Below are positions 40,125 through 52,435 of a stretch of DNA of 64,000 nt, one piece after another (within the stretch, counting starts at the first letter, position 1; each line of letters opens with the position of its first letter). The stretch spans positions 62,001 through 126,000 of the forward strand of contig CAVUVH010000001.1 of NCBI GenBank assembly GCA_963744735.1, given 5' to 3'. Below the pieces are notes generated by a model, which saw only the letters and a list, made by a program, of their open reading frames with translations, had not been told where the DNA came from and did no database searches. The translations under genes were made by a program, and so were the position numbers. Origin of the DNA: RPQJ01 sp963744735. Lineage in GTDB: Bacteria; Pseudomonadota; Gammaproteobacteria; Steroidobacterales; Steroidobacteraceae.

Positions 40125-41620
40125 AGTTCGTCGTGCCACTCGAAGCCGTCGCGCGCGATCAGCGAGGCCGCCGCCGCCGGGCCCCAGGTGCCGGCGGCGT
40201 AGGGCTTCGGGCCGTCGAGGTCCGTGTCCCAGGCCGCGCGGATGGGATCGATCCAGCGCCACGCGGCGTCCACTTCGTCGCGGCGCATGAACAGCGTCAG
40301 GTTGCCCTGGATCGCGTCGCCCAGCAGGCGCTCATAGGCGTCGAGCCGTCGTGACTTGAACGAGTCCGTGAGGTCGAGGCCGAGATCGACCGGCTTCAGC
40401 CGCATGGCCTCGCCCGGGCGCTTGGCCAGGATCCGCAGCGTGATGTGTTCCTCGGGCTGCAGCCGGATCACCAGCCGGTTGGGTGGCTGCGCGGCGGGAA
40501 TGCCGTCGAAGATCGAATGCGGCACCTGCTCGAAGGTGAGGACGATCTCGGCCAGCGCATCGGGCATGCGCTTGCCCGTGCGCAGGTAGAACGGCACGCC
40601 GGCCCAGCGCCAGCTGTCGATGTCCACGCGCAACGCGACGTAGGTCTCGGTCGTGCTGTCGGTGCCGACGCCGGGCTCGTCGCCGTACGCCGGCACGTTC
40701 TGGGTGCCGATCACGCCGGCGCGGTACTGGCCGCGCACCGAGTTGCGCACGGCCTCGGCGCCCGCCATCGGCCGCAGGGCGCGCAGCACCTTCAGCTTCT
40801 CGTCGCGCACCGCGTCGGCGGTTGCGGTGACCGGCGGCTCCATCGCGATGATGCACAGCAGCTGCAGCAGGTGGTTCTGCACCATGTCGCGCAGCGCGCC
40901 CGTGCGGTCGTAGAAATCCGCCCGCGTGCCGACGCCGAGCTGCTCCGCCACCGTGATCTGCACGTGCCGCACGCGGTCGCGGCGCCACAGCGGCTCGAAC
41001 AGCGTGTTGCCGAAGCGCAGCGCCAGCAGGTTCTGCACCGTCTCCTTGCCGAGGTAGTGGTCGATGCGGAAGATCTGCGATTCCTGGAATGCGGCGGCGA
41101 CGACGTCGTTGATGTGATTGGCCGATTCGGCGTCGGTGCCGAGCGGCTTCTCCAGCACCAGGCGCGATTTCGCCGTCACCACGCCGGCGGCCTGCAGCTC
41201 GCGGCAGATCACCTCGAACAGGCTGGGCGCGGTCGAGAGGAAGAACACGCGCACCACTGCCGGTCGCGGCGCCAGCAGCGCGGCGAGCGCGGCGTAGTCC
41301 GCGGGCACGGTCGCGTCGATGCGCAGGTAGCTCACGCGGGCGGCGAAGGTCTGCCACTTCGCGGCGTCGAACTGTTCGCGCACGCGCGCCCGGCACGATT
41401 CCTCGGCCTGCGCCAGGAACTCTTCGCGGCCGAGCGCGCTGCGGGCGACGCCGACGATGCGCGCGCCCGGCGCCATGTCACCCGACACATGCCGCCGGTA
41501 CAGGCCCGGCAACAGCTTGCGCATGGCGAGGTCGCCGGTGGCGCCGAACAACACCAGGTCGAAGTCGGGCAGCGCAGGGGCGGGTGCGGGCGCGGCCGGC
41601 GGGACGTCGTTCATCGGCAT
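40121..41620 (-). CDS. zwf: glucose-6-phosphate 1-dehydrogenase
   Basis: A 499-residue enzyme that oxidises glucose-6-phosphate with NAD(P)+. The Rossmann motif GATGDLAMRK lies near residue 26, and the active-site sequence RIDHYLGKE near 185-193, with the catalytic histidine and substrate-binding lysine. The N-terminus is Pro/Ala-rich. It begins the minus-strand zwf-pgl-hexR operon. A HexR box ends only 10 bases before its start codon, so repression would block both promoter and translation-start region. Confidence 0.97.
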   Translation of the reverse strand: MPMNDVPPAAPAPAPALPDFDLVLFGATGDLAMRKLLPGLYRRHVSGDMAPGARIVGVARSALGREEFLAQAEESCRARVREQFDAAKWQTFAARVSYLRIDATVPADYAALAALLAPRPAVVRVFFLSTAPSLFEVICRELQAAGVVTAKSRLVLEKPLGTDAESANHINDVVAAAFQESQIFRIDHYLGKETVQNLLALRFGNTLFEPLWRRDRVRHVQITVAEQLGVGTRADFYDRTGALRDMVQNHLLQLLCIIAMEPPVTATADAVRDEKLKVLRALRPMAGAEAVRNSVRGQYRAGVIGTQNVPAYGDEPGVGTDSTTETYVALRVDIDSWRWAGVPFYLRTGKRMPDALAEIVLTFEQVPHSIFDGIPAAQPPNRLVIRLQPEEHITLRILAKRPGEAMRLKPVDLGLDLTDSFKSRRLDAYERLLGDAIQGNLTLFMRRDEVDAAWRWIDPIRAAWDTDLDGPKPYAAGTWGPAAAASLIARDGFEWHDEL

Positions 41621-41629
41621 CTCGTGATT

Positions 41630-41644
41630 TGTAGTTTCACTACA
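41630..41644. promoter_or_regulatory. HexR operator, zwf side
   Basis: TGTAGTTTCACTACA is a perfect inverted repeat (TGTAGT, three bases, ACTACA) and matches the TGTARTNNNAYTACA form of HexR boxes known from gammaproteobacteria. It sits 10-24 bases upstream of zwf. Together with its twin at 41738 it brackets an AT-rich stretch that must hold the two divergent promoters. Confidence 0.88.
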
Positions 41645-41714
41645 GCAATCCGCATCCTACCCCTGCTGACGGCTGGACGCACATGGAATATAAGTATCTG
41701 ATATAAAACATAAA

Positions 41715-41726
41715 GAATACGTATTC
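41715..41726. promoter_or_regulatory. perfect CG-centred palindrome between zwf and edd, candidate LacI-type operator
   Basis: GAATACGTATTC is a perfect 12-base palindrome with a central CG, inside the AT-rich divergent promoter region between the two HexR boxes. LacI-family operators have this shape, and a LacI-family gene follows eda. Short AT-rich palindromes also arise by chance, so this remains a candidate. Confidence 0.35.
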
Positions 41727-41737
41727 ATGACATGCTC

Positions 41738-41752
41738 TGTAGTGAAACTACC
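41738..41752. promoter_or_regulatory. HexR operator, edd side
   Basis: TGTAGTGAAACTACC matches the HexR consensus in 14 of 15 positions and is nearly the complement of the box at 41630. It lies 67-81 bases before the edd start, where bound HexR could block the edd-eda promoter. Confidence 0.85.
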
Positions 41753-41818
41753 CCATTCCTGTAGCATGATGCTGCCACGCTCCCTATCCCCTAACCCCTA
41801 ACTCCCTAATTCAAAGCC

Positions 41819-43653
<1,835 letters not shown>

Positions 43654-43657
<4 letters not shown>

Positions 43658-44307
43658 GCGGGGCAACGCTGACGATGCGCGCGATCCTGCGCCAGGCGCC
43701 GGTGATTCCGGTGATCACGCTGCAGGACGCGGCGCACGCAGTGCCGCTCGCCGCGGCACTGGTGGCCGGCGGGTTGCCCGTGATCGAAGTGACCTTGCGC
43801 ACGCCCGCCGGCCTGGCGGCCATACGCGCCATGCGCGACGCCGTGCCGGGGGCCATCGTCGGCGCGGGCACGGTCGTCAACGCCGCGCAGTTCGAAGCGG
43901 CCGTGGCGGCGGGCAGCCAGTTCGTCGTCTCGCCCGGATTCTCGCCGCGGCTCGCCGCAGCCGCCGAAAGAACGGGTGTGCCTTACCTGCCGGGCGCTAC
44001 CACGCCGACCGAAATCATGGCGGCGATGGACGCCGGCCTCGACACGCTGAAGTTCTTTCCGGCAGCGCAATCGGGCGGCGCAAACATGCTGCAGGCGCTG
44101 GCCTCGCCGCTCGCCGCGGTGGCGTTCTGCCCGACCGGCGGCATCACCCTGGCGAACGCGGGCGATTACCTGTCGCTGCCGAACGTGCTGTGCGTGGGGA
44201 TGTCGTCGCTGGTCACGCCGCCGCAACTCGCGGCGGGCGACTGGACTGCGATTCGCGATGCCGCCGCCGTGGCGGCCAGGTTGCGGCGCCACTCTGGCGC
44301 AGGCTGA
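43654..44307 (+). CDS. eda: KDPG aldolase (2-dehydro-3-deoxyphosphogluconate aldolase)
   Basis: A 217-residue class I aldolase that splits 2-keto-3-deoxy-6-phosphogluconate into pyruvate and glyceraldehyde-3-phosphate. The catalytic glutamate is in VIEVTLRTP, the Schiff-base lysine in DTLKFFPA and the phosphate-binding turn in CPTGGI. ATG at 43654 overlaps the edd stop by four bases. It completes the Entner-Doudoroff set in this window; no glucokinase gene is present here. Confidence 0.97.
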
Positions 44308-44338
44308 ACGCGCCGTGCGGGCGCGCCTGTACGTCGCT

Positions 44339-45370
44339 TCAGGCGGGGCGGCCGCCGCAGGAGCCGCGCACGATCAGCTGCGGTTCGATCAGCGCGGACT
44401 CGACCGCCTCACCGGCGGTCATGCGCAGCAGGTTGTCCACCAGCATGTCCGCAGCGCGGTGCGTGTCCTGCTGCACGGTGGTCAGTGGCGGGATGAAATG
44501 CGCCGCGGCGGTGATGTCGTCGAAGCCAACCACCGCGACCTCGCCCGGCACCGAGCGGCCATGACCGCGCAGCGCGCTGATGGCGCCCATCGCGATCAGG
44601 TCGCTGGCGGCAAACACGGCATCGAAGTGCGCGCCGGAATCGAGCAGCTGCATGATCGCCTCGTAACCCGCGTGCTCGCTCGATTGCGCCTCGACCAGCA
44701 GCGCCGGATCGGGCTCGAGGCCTTCCTCGCGCAGCGCCTGCGCGTAGCCGCGATAGCGCGCCTGGAACTCGGGCCAGTGGTCCGAAGTGCTGCCCAGGTA
44801 GGCGATGCGGCGCCGGCCGAGACGCAGCAGGTGGCGCGTGGCCTGCAGCCCGCCGGCCGCGTTGTCGGTGCGCACGTAGCGGCCCGGCGTGCCATCGACG
44901 TCGGGGCCCCAGATCACGAAGTTGGCGCCGGCATCCACCAGCTTGCGCAGCTTCGGCATCGACGTGTGATAGTCGCCATAGCCCAGCAGGATCAGGCCGT
45001 CCGCGCGGTTGCTGAGCTGGTAGTCGGTGTGCCAGTCGTCGCTCAGCTGCTGGAACGAGACGAGCAGGTCGAGCCCGCGCCGCGCCGTGGCGCGCGTGAT
45101 GTGGCCGAGCATCGACAGGAAGAACGGGTTGATCTGCGCGTCCTCGGCCGACTCCTCGAACAGCAGCAGCGCCAGCGTGTTCGAGCGGCGGGTGCGCAGG
45201 CCGGCGGCCCGCCGGTCGGTGCGGTAGCTGAGCTGCTGCGCGATGGCAGCGATGCGCTCGCGGGTTTCCGGGCGCACCAGCGGACTGTTGCGCAGGGCAC
45301 GCGAGACGGTGGCCTGCGACACCTCCGCCAGGCGGGCGATATCGCGCGAGGTGGGCCGGGAGCTCTTCAT
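44339..45370 (-). CDS. LacI family transcriptional regulator
   Basis: A 343-residue regulator with an N-terminal LacI helix-turn-helix (SRDIARLAEVSQATVSRALRN, in part) and a periplasmic-binding-protein-like effector domain (LLLFEESAEDAQINPFF, LILLGYGDYHTSMPKL, VFAASDLIAMGAISALR, VVGFDDITAAAHF). The ATG at 45370 has GGGG a few bases upstream. Oddly, the frame stays open upstream through the glycine-zipper gene with no stop. Effector and targets are unknown; neighbours suggest sugar metabolism, and three CG-centred palindromes in the window are candidate sites. Confidence 0.92.
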   Translation of the reverse strand: MKSSRPTSRDIARLAEVSQATVSRALRNSPLVRPETRERIAAIAQQLSYRTDRRAAGLRTRRSNTLALLLFEESAEDAQINPFFLSMLGHITRATARRGLDLLVSFQQLSDDWHTDYQLSNRADGLILLGYGDYHTSMPKLRKLVDAGANFVIWGPDVDGTPGRYVRTDNAAGGLQATRHLLRLGRRRIAYLGSTSDHWPEFQARYRGYAQALREEGLEPDPALLVEAQSSEHAGYEAIMQLLDSGAHFDAVFAASDLIAMGAISALRGHGRSVPGEVAVVGFDDITAAAHFIPPLTTVQQDTHRAADMLVDNLLRMTAGEAVESALIEPQLIVRGSCGGRPA

Positions 45371-45388
45371 CGATACCCCATGGGAAGC

Positions 45389-45412
45389 GGGGCGCACGCT
45401 AGCACGCGCCCC
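45389..45412. promoter_or_regulatory. 24-base palindrome upstream of the LacI-family gene
   Basis: GGGGCGC and GCGCCCC arms surround a centre ACGCTAGCAC; the whole 24 bases pair with only two G/T-type mismatches. It begins 18 bases upstream of the regulator's ATG. It could be an autoregulatory operator, or a hairpin ending the upstream glycine-zipper transcript, although no T run follows. Confidence 0.35.
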
Positions 45413-45450
45413 CGGGGGCAGCAATGCGCGGCCCTGCCGGCCGCGTCGAC

Positions 45451-46060
45451 TCAGCGGCGCGTAGAGCTTTTCGCCGTCCGCGAGTTGCCAGGTTCCGGCG
45501 CCGTCCGTGCACGCGACGGTGCGGCCCTCGCTCAGGCCGAACGAGCCGTGCGCGATCAAGCGGAAGCGGCGGCAGCCGTCGTCGCCGCGTCCGGCGTCCA
45601 GCGGAGTCAGCTGGTAGGTGACGCGGGTGTTGGGGTTGGTCCACTTGACGCTCTGCCCGTAGTCGGCCAGTTCGAGGGCGTGGCCCACGCAGGAGCGATC
45701 GGTCTTGTCGAGACGACGGCCGATGTCGGCGCCGATGGCCGCGCCGATCACTGCGCCGACGACGATGGCGACGTCGCGCTGCGAGCTGTCCTTGGCGATC
45801 TCGCCGGCGATCGCGCCGCCAGCGACGCCACCCACGGCACCGCCGAGCACCTGGCCGATGCGGCTGCGATCGCACGAGCCGGAGCGCACGCCGTAGTCGT
45901 AATCCCAGTCACGCCCGCTGTAGCCGGCGTAGGCAGGGTCGTTTTTCTTGCGCCAGCCATGGGCCGGCGCCCAGTCGGGCGGGGCAGCCAGCGCAGCGCA
46001 AGGCAGGGCGAGCAGCAGTGCCAGCGCGCTCTGGCGCGCGCATGCAGAGATCGACTTCAT
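45451..46060 (-). CDS. exported glycine-zipper 2TM domain protein, stop codon apparently lost
   Basis: From ATG 46060 a signal peptide (ALALLLALPCAALAA) leads to a tyrosine-rich stretch (DPAYAGYSGRDWDYDYG) and a glycine-zipper hairpin (LGGAVGGVAGGAIAGEIA, VVGAVIGAAIGADIG), followed by a 90-residue C-terminal region with cysteines (DRSCVGHALE, DDGCRRFRLIA, VACTDGAGTW). Such 17-25 kDa antigen-like proteins associate with the outer membrane. The reading frame then runs without a stop into the LacI regulator. Removing one base in gcgccgctga would end the protein at the TGA at 45453-45451, a natural place for this family; the extent given assumes this. As written, the sequence predicts a 573-residue fusion. 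Confidence 0.65.
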
Positions 46061-46332
46061 CGCAAGCTCCTGGGCCCGTCGGCGGTTCGAGTCCCCGTTG
46101 GACACGCTGCCGACGCTAACGCTCCCGCCCGACTGCCACACGGCCGGCGGCGGGATGGGTGACCTCCGTCACGGCCCGGCGCCGCGTTAAGTCAAAAGAG
46201 TGCGGCGCCCGCCTGCGGCTCAGGGCTGGGACCCGCGCTCTGGGAATCGCCTATTTCCAGACGGCGGCCGACCTGTTCAAATCAGGCCGTTACAACTGAT
46301 CGACCGCGGTTGCCCGCGGCGGAGAGAGCGTC

Positions 46333-46428
46333 ATGAGCAAGGGCATGGAACGGAAGAAAGAAACCAAGAAGAAGCCGGCCAAGACCAAGGAAGAGAAGCG
46401 GGCCGAGAAGAAGGCCAAGAAGGGCTGA
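46333..46428 (+). CDS. 31-residue lysine-rich small protein
   Basis: An ATG at 46333, seven bases after GGAGAG, opens a 31-codon frame: it begins MSKGMERKKETKKKPAKT and ends with KKAKKG. Half of the residues are Lys or Glu. Short proteins of this composition (MSKGM.RKKE..KKPAKT) are, to my knowledge, found repeatedly in proteobacterial genomes and are listed as hypothetical; nucleic-acid binding is a guess from charge only. It lies alone between the divergent glycine-zipper gene and the convergent ygiQ. Confidence 0.65.
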   Translation: MSKGMERKKETKKKPAKTKEEKRAEKKAKKG

Positions 46429-46474
46429 CCTGCGCGGACCTGGCGTGCGCCGCCCGGCGCCCGCCCCCGCATCC

Positions 46475-48980
<2,506 letters not shown>

Positions 48981-49095
48981 GGCGGGGAGTTTAGACGGGC
49001 GGGTCGAGATACCCATTCGCCGGAGCGGCGTTTTTGGTCGCATCCGCGGCAAATTCAGGGTTGGCCCGGCTAGCCAGGCGGTGCATTTTGGTCGA

Positions 49096-49117
49096 ATGGC
49101 GCGAACTCCGGCGCCAT
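49096..49117. promoter_or_regulatory. inverted repeat upstream of fitAB-type genes, candidate autoregulatory operator
   Basis: ATGGCGC (49096-49102) and GCGCCAT (49111-49117) form perfect seven-base arms around eight bases, 34 bases before the antitoxin start. Type II antitoxins of the FitA/VapB kind bind such repeats to repress their own operon. Confidence 0.45.
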
Positions 49118-49150
49118 AGAGACCGTTATGACACCATTTTGGTACCATTC

Positions 49151-49393
49151 ATGGCAATGCCCAATCTCACGTTGAAGAACATCCCCACCGCGCTGCACCT
49201 GCGGCTCAAGGCGCGTGCCGAGGCCAACCGCCGCAGCCTGAATCGCGAGATCCTCGCGCTGCTCGAAGCGCAACTGGAAGCGCCCGCGGTCGACGTCGCA
49301 GCCGAACACAAGGCGCTGCAGGACTTCGTGAGTGCGCTGCCGCGCGTGGATCACGCTCGGGTTCGTCGTTATCGCAGCGCGGGCAGGGCATGA
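49151..49393 (+). CDS. FitA/VapB-like ribbon-helix-helix antitoxin
   Basis: An 80-residue protein with an N-terminal Arc-type ribbon-helix-helix (LTLKNIPTALHLRLKARAEANRRSLNREI, quoted in part: LKNIPTALHLRLK) and a C-terminal toxin-binding tail (ALPRVDHARVRRYRSAGRA). It neutralises the PIN toxin encoded next and represses the operon. ATG 49151 is chosen since the fold begins at once; ATG 49157 is also possible. Its stop overlaps the toxin start (ATGA). Confidence 0.85.
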   Translation: MAMPNLTLKNIPTALHLRLKARAEANRRSLNREILALLEAQLEAPAVDVAAEHKALQDFVSALPRVDHARVRRYRSAGRA

Positions 49394-49797
49394 TCGTCGT
49401 CGACAGCAACGTTATCGCGTACTGCTGGATCAACGGCGAGCGTACCGCGCTGGCCCATCGCCTGCGGCGACTCGATGCCGAGTGGCACGCGCCGGTGCTG
49501 TGGCGATCGGAGCTGCGCAACATCCTCGCTGGCTACTGTCGCGACGGCAGTCTCGATGAACGGCAGGTGCGGCAGGTCATGATTGCCGCGGAAGCCGGGC
49601 TGGCGGGGCGCGAGCATCACCTGCCCAGTGAGCGAGTGTTCCAGGTCACCGAGGCCAGCCGCCTCTCGGCGTACGACGCCGAGTTCGTGGCACTGGCCGA
49701 GATTCTAGGCGTGACTCTCGTGACCGAGGACCGCGCGATCCTCGGCGCGTTTCCGGGTCGGGCCATCAACGTCGAGGCGGCAGTGGAATCGATTTGA
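49390..49797 (+). CDS. PIN-domain ribonuclease toxin (VapC/FitB type)
   Basis: A 135-residue PIN-domain protein. The acidic residues that hold the metal ions are in VVDSNVIAYCW (Asp5), the ELRNIL helix, YDAEFVALAEILG and VTEDRAIL. Such toxins cleave RNA, often tRNA or rRNA, when the antitoxin is degraded. The four-base overlap with the antitoxin gene is the usual coupling. Nothing in the neighbourhood suggests a mobile element, so this is a chromosomal stand-alone pair. Confidence 0.9.
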   Translation: MIVVDSNVIAYCWINGERTALAHRLRRLDAEWHAPVLWRSELRNILAGYCRDGSLDERQVRQVMIAAEAGLAGREHHLPSERVFQVTEASRLSAYDAEFVALAEILGVTLVTEDRAILGAFPGRAINVEAAVESI

Positions 49798-49842
49798 TTG
49801 CGGGTTGATTGTCGGCGCTCGCGAAGCTGGATCTTCTTCTGA

Positions 49843-50211
49843 TCACTGTCCCGCAAATAGCAATAGAACGGGCACGACGTAAGCGGCGCTCACTCCAAGG
49901 GCAACTCGTCGCAGGCACACATTCTCGTCATCCGCAGCTTTCAAGTAGCCGGCAACCGCCAGCAGGAAGCCGATGGCCGCCGGGATTGCCCCAAGCAGGA
50001 AAACGGCAAAAACGGTGAACGAGAAAACCACGGCATCCCCCTCGCCATGGAATCTGCCACCGGACGATACGTACCAAATCATGGTCACCGCGACAGCAGT
50101 CCAGGCTGTGCCCGCCAGGCCGATCGACGCCAGGAGCAGGCTTCTGCTCCTGTTCGGGCGTTCAGTCGATATCACCTGGTATCTCGCTCCAGTCGATTCC
50201 AGACGATCCAC
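49843..50211 (-). CDS. hypothetical membrane protein
   Basis: A 122-residue protein with three predicted membrane helices (about residues 25-47, 62-88 and 103-119: LLLASIGLAGTAWTAVAV, VVFSFTVFAVFLLGAIPAAIG, VALGVSAAYVVPVLLLFAG, in part) and a short hydrophilic N-terminus. I recognise no family. It lies between the convergent PIN toxin gene and yebC. Composition is typical of a small inner-membrane protein; the prediction rests only on the frame and hydrophobicity. Confidence 0.5.
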   Translation of the reverse strand: MDRLESTGARYQVISTERPNRSRSLLLASIGLAGTAWTAVAVTMIWYVSSGGRFHGEGDAVVFSFTVFAVFLLGAIPAAIGFLLAVAGYLKAADDENVCLRRVALGVSAAYVVPVLLLFAGQ

Positions 50212-50264
50212 TCCGGGCGATCAGCCGTCCTGCCGCAGGCGGGAGCCGCGTGCAGGGGCGGAAG

Positions 50265-50987
50265 CTACACGAGCGTGTGATACACCTTCTGCACGTCCTC
50301 GTCCTGCTCGAGCTTGTCGATCAGCTCCAGCACCTCGGTGGCTTCGGCTTCGCCCAGTTCGGTCGGCGTCGTGCAGATGTACTCGTGCTCGGCCGAGATC
50401 GGGTTGATGCCGCGCTCCTCGAGCGCCTTCTGCAGCGTGCCGAAGTCCTCGAACAGGCAGCGAGCGACGAGCTGCGGCTCGCCTTTCTCGCCGGTGCTCT
50501 CGCCGAACTCCTCGAGGCCGTGGTCGATCAGGTACAGCTCGAGGTCGTCCTGGTCGATGCCCTCGGGGTTCAGGCGGAACACGCCCATGCGCCGGAACTG
50601 GAAGCTCACGCTGCCGGTGGTCGCCAGGTTGCCGCCGTTCTTGTTGAAGGCGTTGCGCACCGAGGCGACGGTGCGGGTCGGGTTGTCGGTGGCGCACTCG
50701 ACCAGCACCGCGACCCCGTGCGGCGCATAGCCCTCGTACATCACTTCCTCGAAGTTGGCGGCGTCGCGGCCGGAGGCACGCTTGATCGCCGACTCCACCT
50801 TGTCCTTCGGCATGTTGACGGCGCGCGCGTTCTGCATCGCGCGGCGCAGCGCCGGGTTGGTGCCAGGGTCAGGGCCGCCCTTCTTGACCGCGATGGTGAT
50901 GTCCTTGCCGATGCGGCTGAACTGCTTCGCCATCCGGTTCCAGCGCGCGAACATCGCGTGCTTTCTGACTTCGAAAATGCGTCCCAT
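50265..50987 (-). CDS. yebC: YebC/PmpR family DNA-binding regulatory protein
   Basis: A 240-residue member of the YebC/TACO1 family, which includes transcription regulators and, as shown recently for several bacteria, factors that help ribosomes through proline stretches. The N-terminus has ARWNRMAKQFSRIGKDITIAVKKGGPDP (quoted in part: KDITIAVKKGGPDP), then AMQNARAVNMPKDKVESAI and EGYAPHGVAVLVECATDN. ATG at 50987 fits the family start (MGR); the longer frame to 51089 adds unrelated residues. No ruvC genes follow, unlike in many genomes. Confidence 0.93.
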   Translation of the reverse strand: MGRIFEVRKHAMFARWNRMAKQFSRIGKDITIAVKKGGPDPGTNPALRRAMQNARAVNMPKDKVESAIKRASGRDAANFEEVMYEGYAPHGVAVLVECATDNPTRTVASVRNAFNKNGGNLATTGSVSFQFRRMGVFRLNPEGIDQDDLELYLIDHGLEEFGESTGEKGEPQLVARCLFEDFGTLQKALEERGINPISAEHEYICTTPTELGEAEATEVLELIDKLEQDEDVQKVYHTLV

Positions 50988-51199
50988 GGTCGCTCGACTC
51001 GATGACTGCGCGGACCCTGCAGGAAAGGGCGCGCTGAGGGCGCGCAATCTACCGCAGCAGCCGGCCGATGGCACGTTCCGGCGGAACATCGCTCGCTGGC
51101 ACTATTGTTCATATTTTTGGATCAATCAGCTGTGTCCGCATTACTCCTATTGCAGTGTCTCTAGCAGGACTTACAAAATCGATCGGCGGAGGTACAGCC

Positions 51200-51790
51200 A
51201 TGCGTCACTCAAGAAGTCGCGTTTCGCGCAGCGTCGCGGCGCTCCTGCTGCTGACGGCAGCGGCCTCGTACGAGAGCTTCGCCGGGGAGATCGACTGGAG
51301 CGCGCGCAGCCGGGTACTGGCGGACCGGCTGACCACCGAGCTCAAGACAGAACTCACCGCGGCGATGCAGCAGGGCGGGCCGGCGCAGGCAATCGACGTG
51401 TGTCGCCGGCGCGCGCCGGAGATCGCGGCGCGATTGTCGAGCGAGTCCGGCGCCGAGGTCGGGCGCACCGCGCTGCGTGTGCGCAACCAGGCCAACCGGC
51501 CCGATGAACTCGAGCAGGCCATGCTGCACAAGCTCGCGGAGAAGCTTCGCCCGGACACGACTGGCGCACCGCCGGAGGCACTGCTGGAAGTCCGCACGGC
51601 GCAAGGCGTCGAACGCATCTACCTGCGTGCGATTCCCATGCAGCCGCCGTGCCTCGTGTGCCACGGCAAGGCTCTGTCACCCGCGCTCGCTGACGCCATC
51701 CGTGCAGACTATCCTGACGATCAGGCGACCGGCTTCGACGTGGGCGAGTTGCGCGGCGCGGTCACGGTACGATGGCCTTCGGGCGACTGA
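51200..51790 (+). CDS. DUF3365 (Tll0287-like) periplasmic heme-binding protein
   Basis: A 196-residue protein with a signal peptide (cleavage near SFA-GEI, residue 25), a helical DUF3365 domain (ELKTELTAAMQQGGPAQAIDVCRRRAPEIA, in part: GGPAQAIDVCRRRAPEI), the VRNQANRPDELE segment and a single c-type heme site, CLVCHG. This layout is that of Tll0287-like proteins, proposed to be redox sensors or electron carriers. GGAGG lies seven bases before the ATG at 51200. The stop is close to the methyltransferase gene that follows. Confidence 0.85.
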   Translation: MRHSRSRVSRSVAALLLLTAAASYESFAGEIDWSARSRVLADRLTTELKTELTAAMQQGGPAQAIDVCRRRAPEIAARLSSESGAEVGRTALRVRNQANRPDELEQAMLHKLAEKLRPDTTGAPPEALLEVRTAQGVERIYLRAIPMQPPCLVCHGKALSPALADAIRADYPDDQATGFDVGELRGAVTVRWPSGD

Positions 51791-51817
51791 CGGCGACGGC
51801 AACGACCGGAGAAATCC

Positions 51818-52435
51818 CTGGGCCTCTACCATCACTGCGTCTTCCCGTTCCTGCTCGACCGTGCGATGTCGAGCAAGGTGCTGCGCGAGCCGCGGCGGCG
51901 CACGCTGGCGCGGGCCTCCGGCCGCATCCTCGAAATCGGCTTCGGCACCGGCATGAACCTGGGCCACTACCCGCCGACGGTGTCGCGCATCGAGGCGATC
52001 GATCCCGACGTCGACCTCGACCGCTATTCGCAGCCACGCATCGCCGCGTCGAACATCGCGGTCGACTTCCACCACCTCAACGCCGAGCACCTGCCGTTCG
52101 CGACGGCCTCGTTCGAGACCGTGACCTGCACGCTGACGCTGTGCTCGATCCCGGATGTCGTGCATGCGCTGGCCGAGATCCGCCGGGTGCTGGTGCCGGG
52201 CGGCCAGTTCCTGTTCCTCGAGCATGGCTTGTCGCCGGACGCCAGGGTTGCGCGCTGGCAGCAGCGGCTCAACCCGCTGCAGAACCGCATCGGCGGTGGC
52301 TGCCATCTCAATCGCGACACTGGGCAGCTCGTGCGCGGATCTGGACTGACGCTGCACGACCCGTCGCATTACTACCTGCGCGGCGTGCCGCGGTTCGCGG
52401 GCTACATGACCGAAGGCAGGGCCGTGAACGACTGA
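51818..52435 (+). CDS. class I SAM-dependent methyltransferase, probable CTG start
   Basis: About 205 residues. Motif I is ILEIGFGTGMNLGHYP; later motifs include LPFATASFETVTCTLTLCSI (in part) and the FLFLEHGLSPD segment of UbiE/phospholipid-methyltransferase-like enzymes. The family's usual N-terminus (GLYHxxVFPFLLD) is present in frame from a CTG at 51818, which is preceded by GGAG at a good distance. The first ATG at 51866 would cut this part off. Either CTG initiates, or a base was misread. Substrate unknown. Confidence 0.82.
   Translation: MGLYHHCVFPFLLDRAMSSKVLREPRRRTLARASGRILEIGFGTGMNLGHYPPTVSRIEAIDPDVDLDRYSQPRIAASNIAVDFHHLNAEHLPFATASFETVTCTLTLCSIPDVVHALAEIRRVLVPGGQFLFLEHGLSPDARVARWQQRLNPLQNRIGGGCHLNRDTGQLVRGSGLTLHDPSHYYLRGVPRFAGYMTEGRAVND

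Noticed and set aside
46079..46095. GGTTCGAGTCCCC resembling a tRNA T-loop
   Set aside because: The flanking bases do not form the T stem or an acceptor stem, and no anticodon arm can be folded around it.
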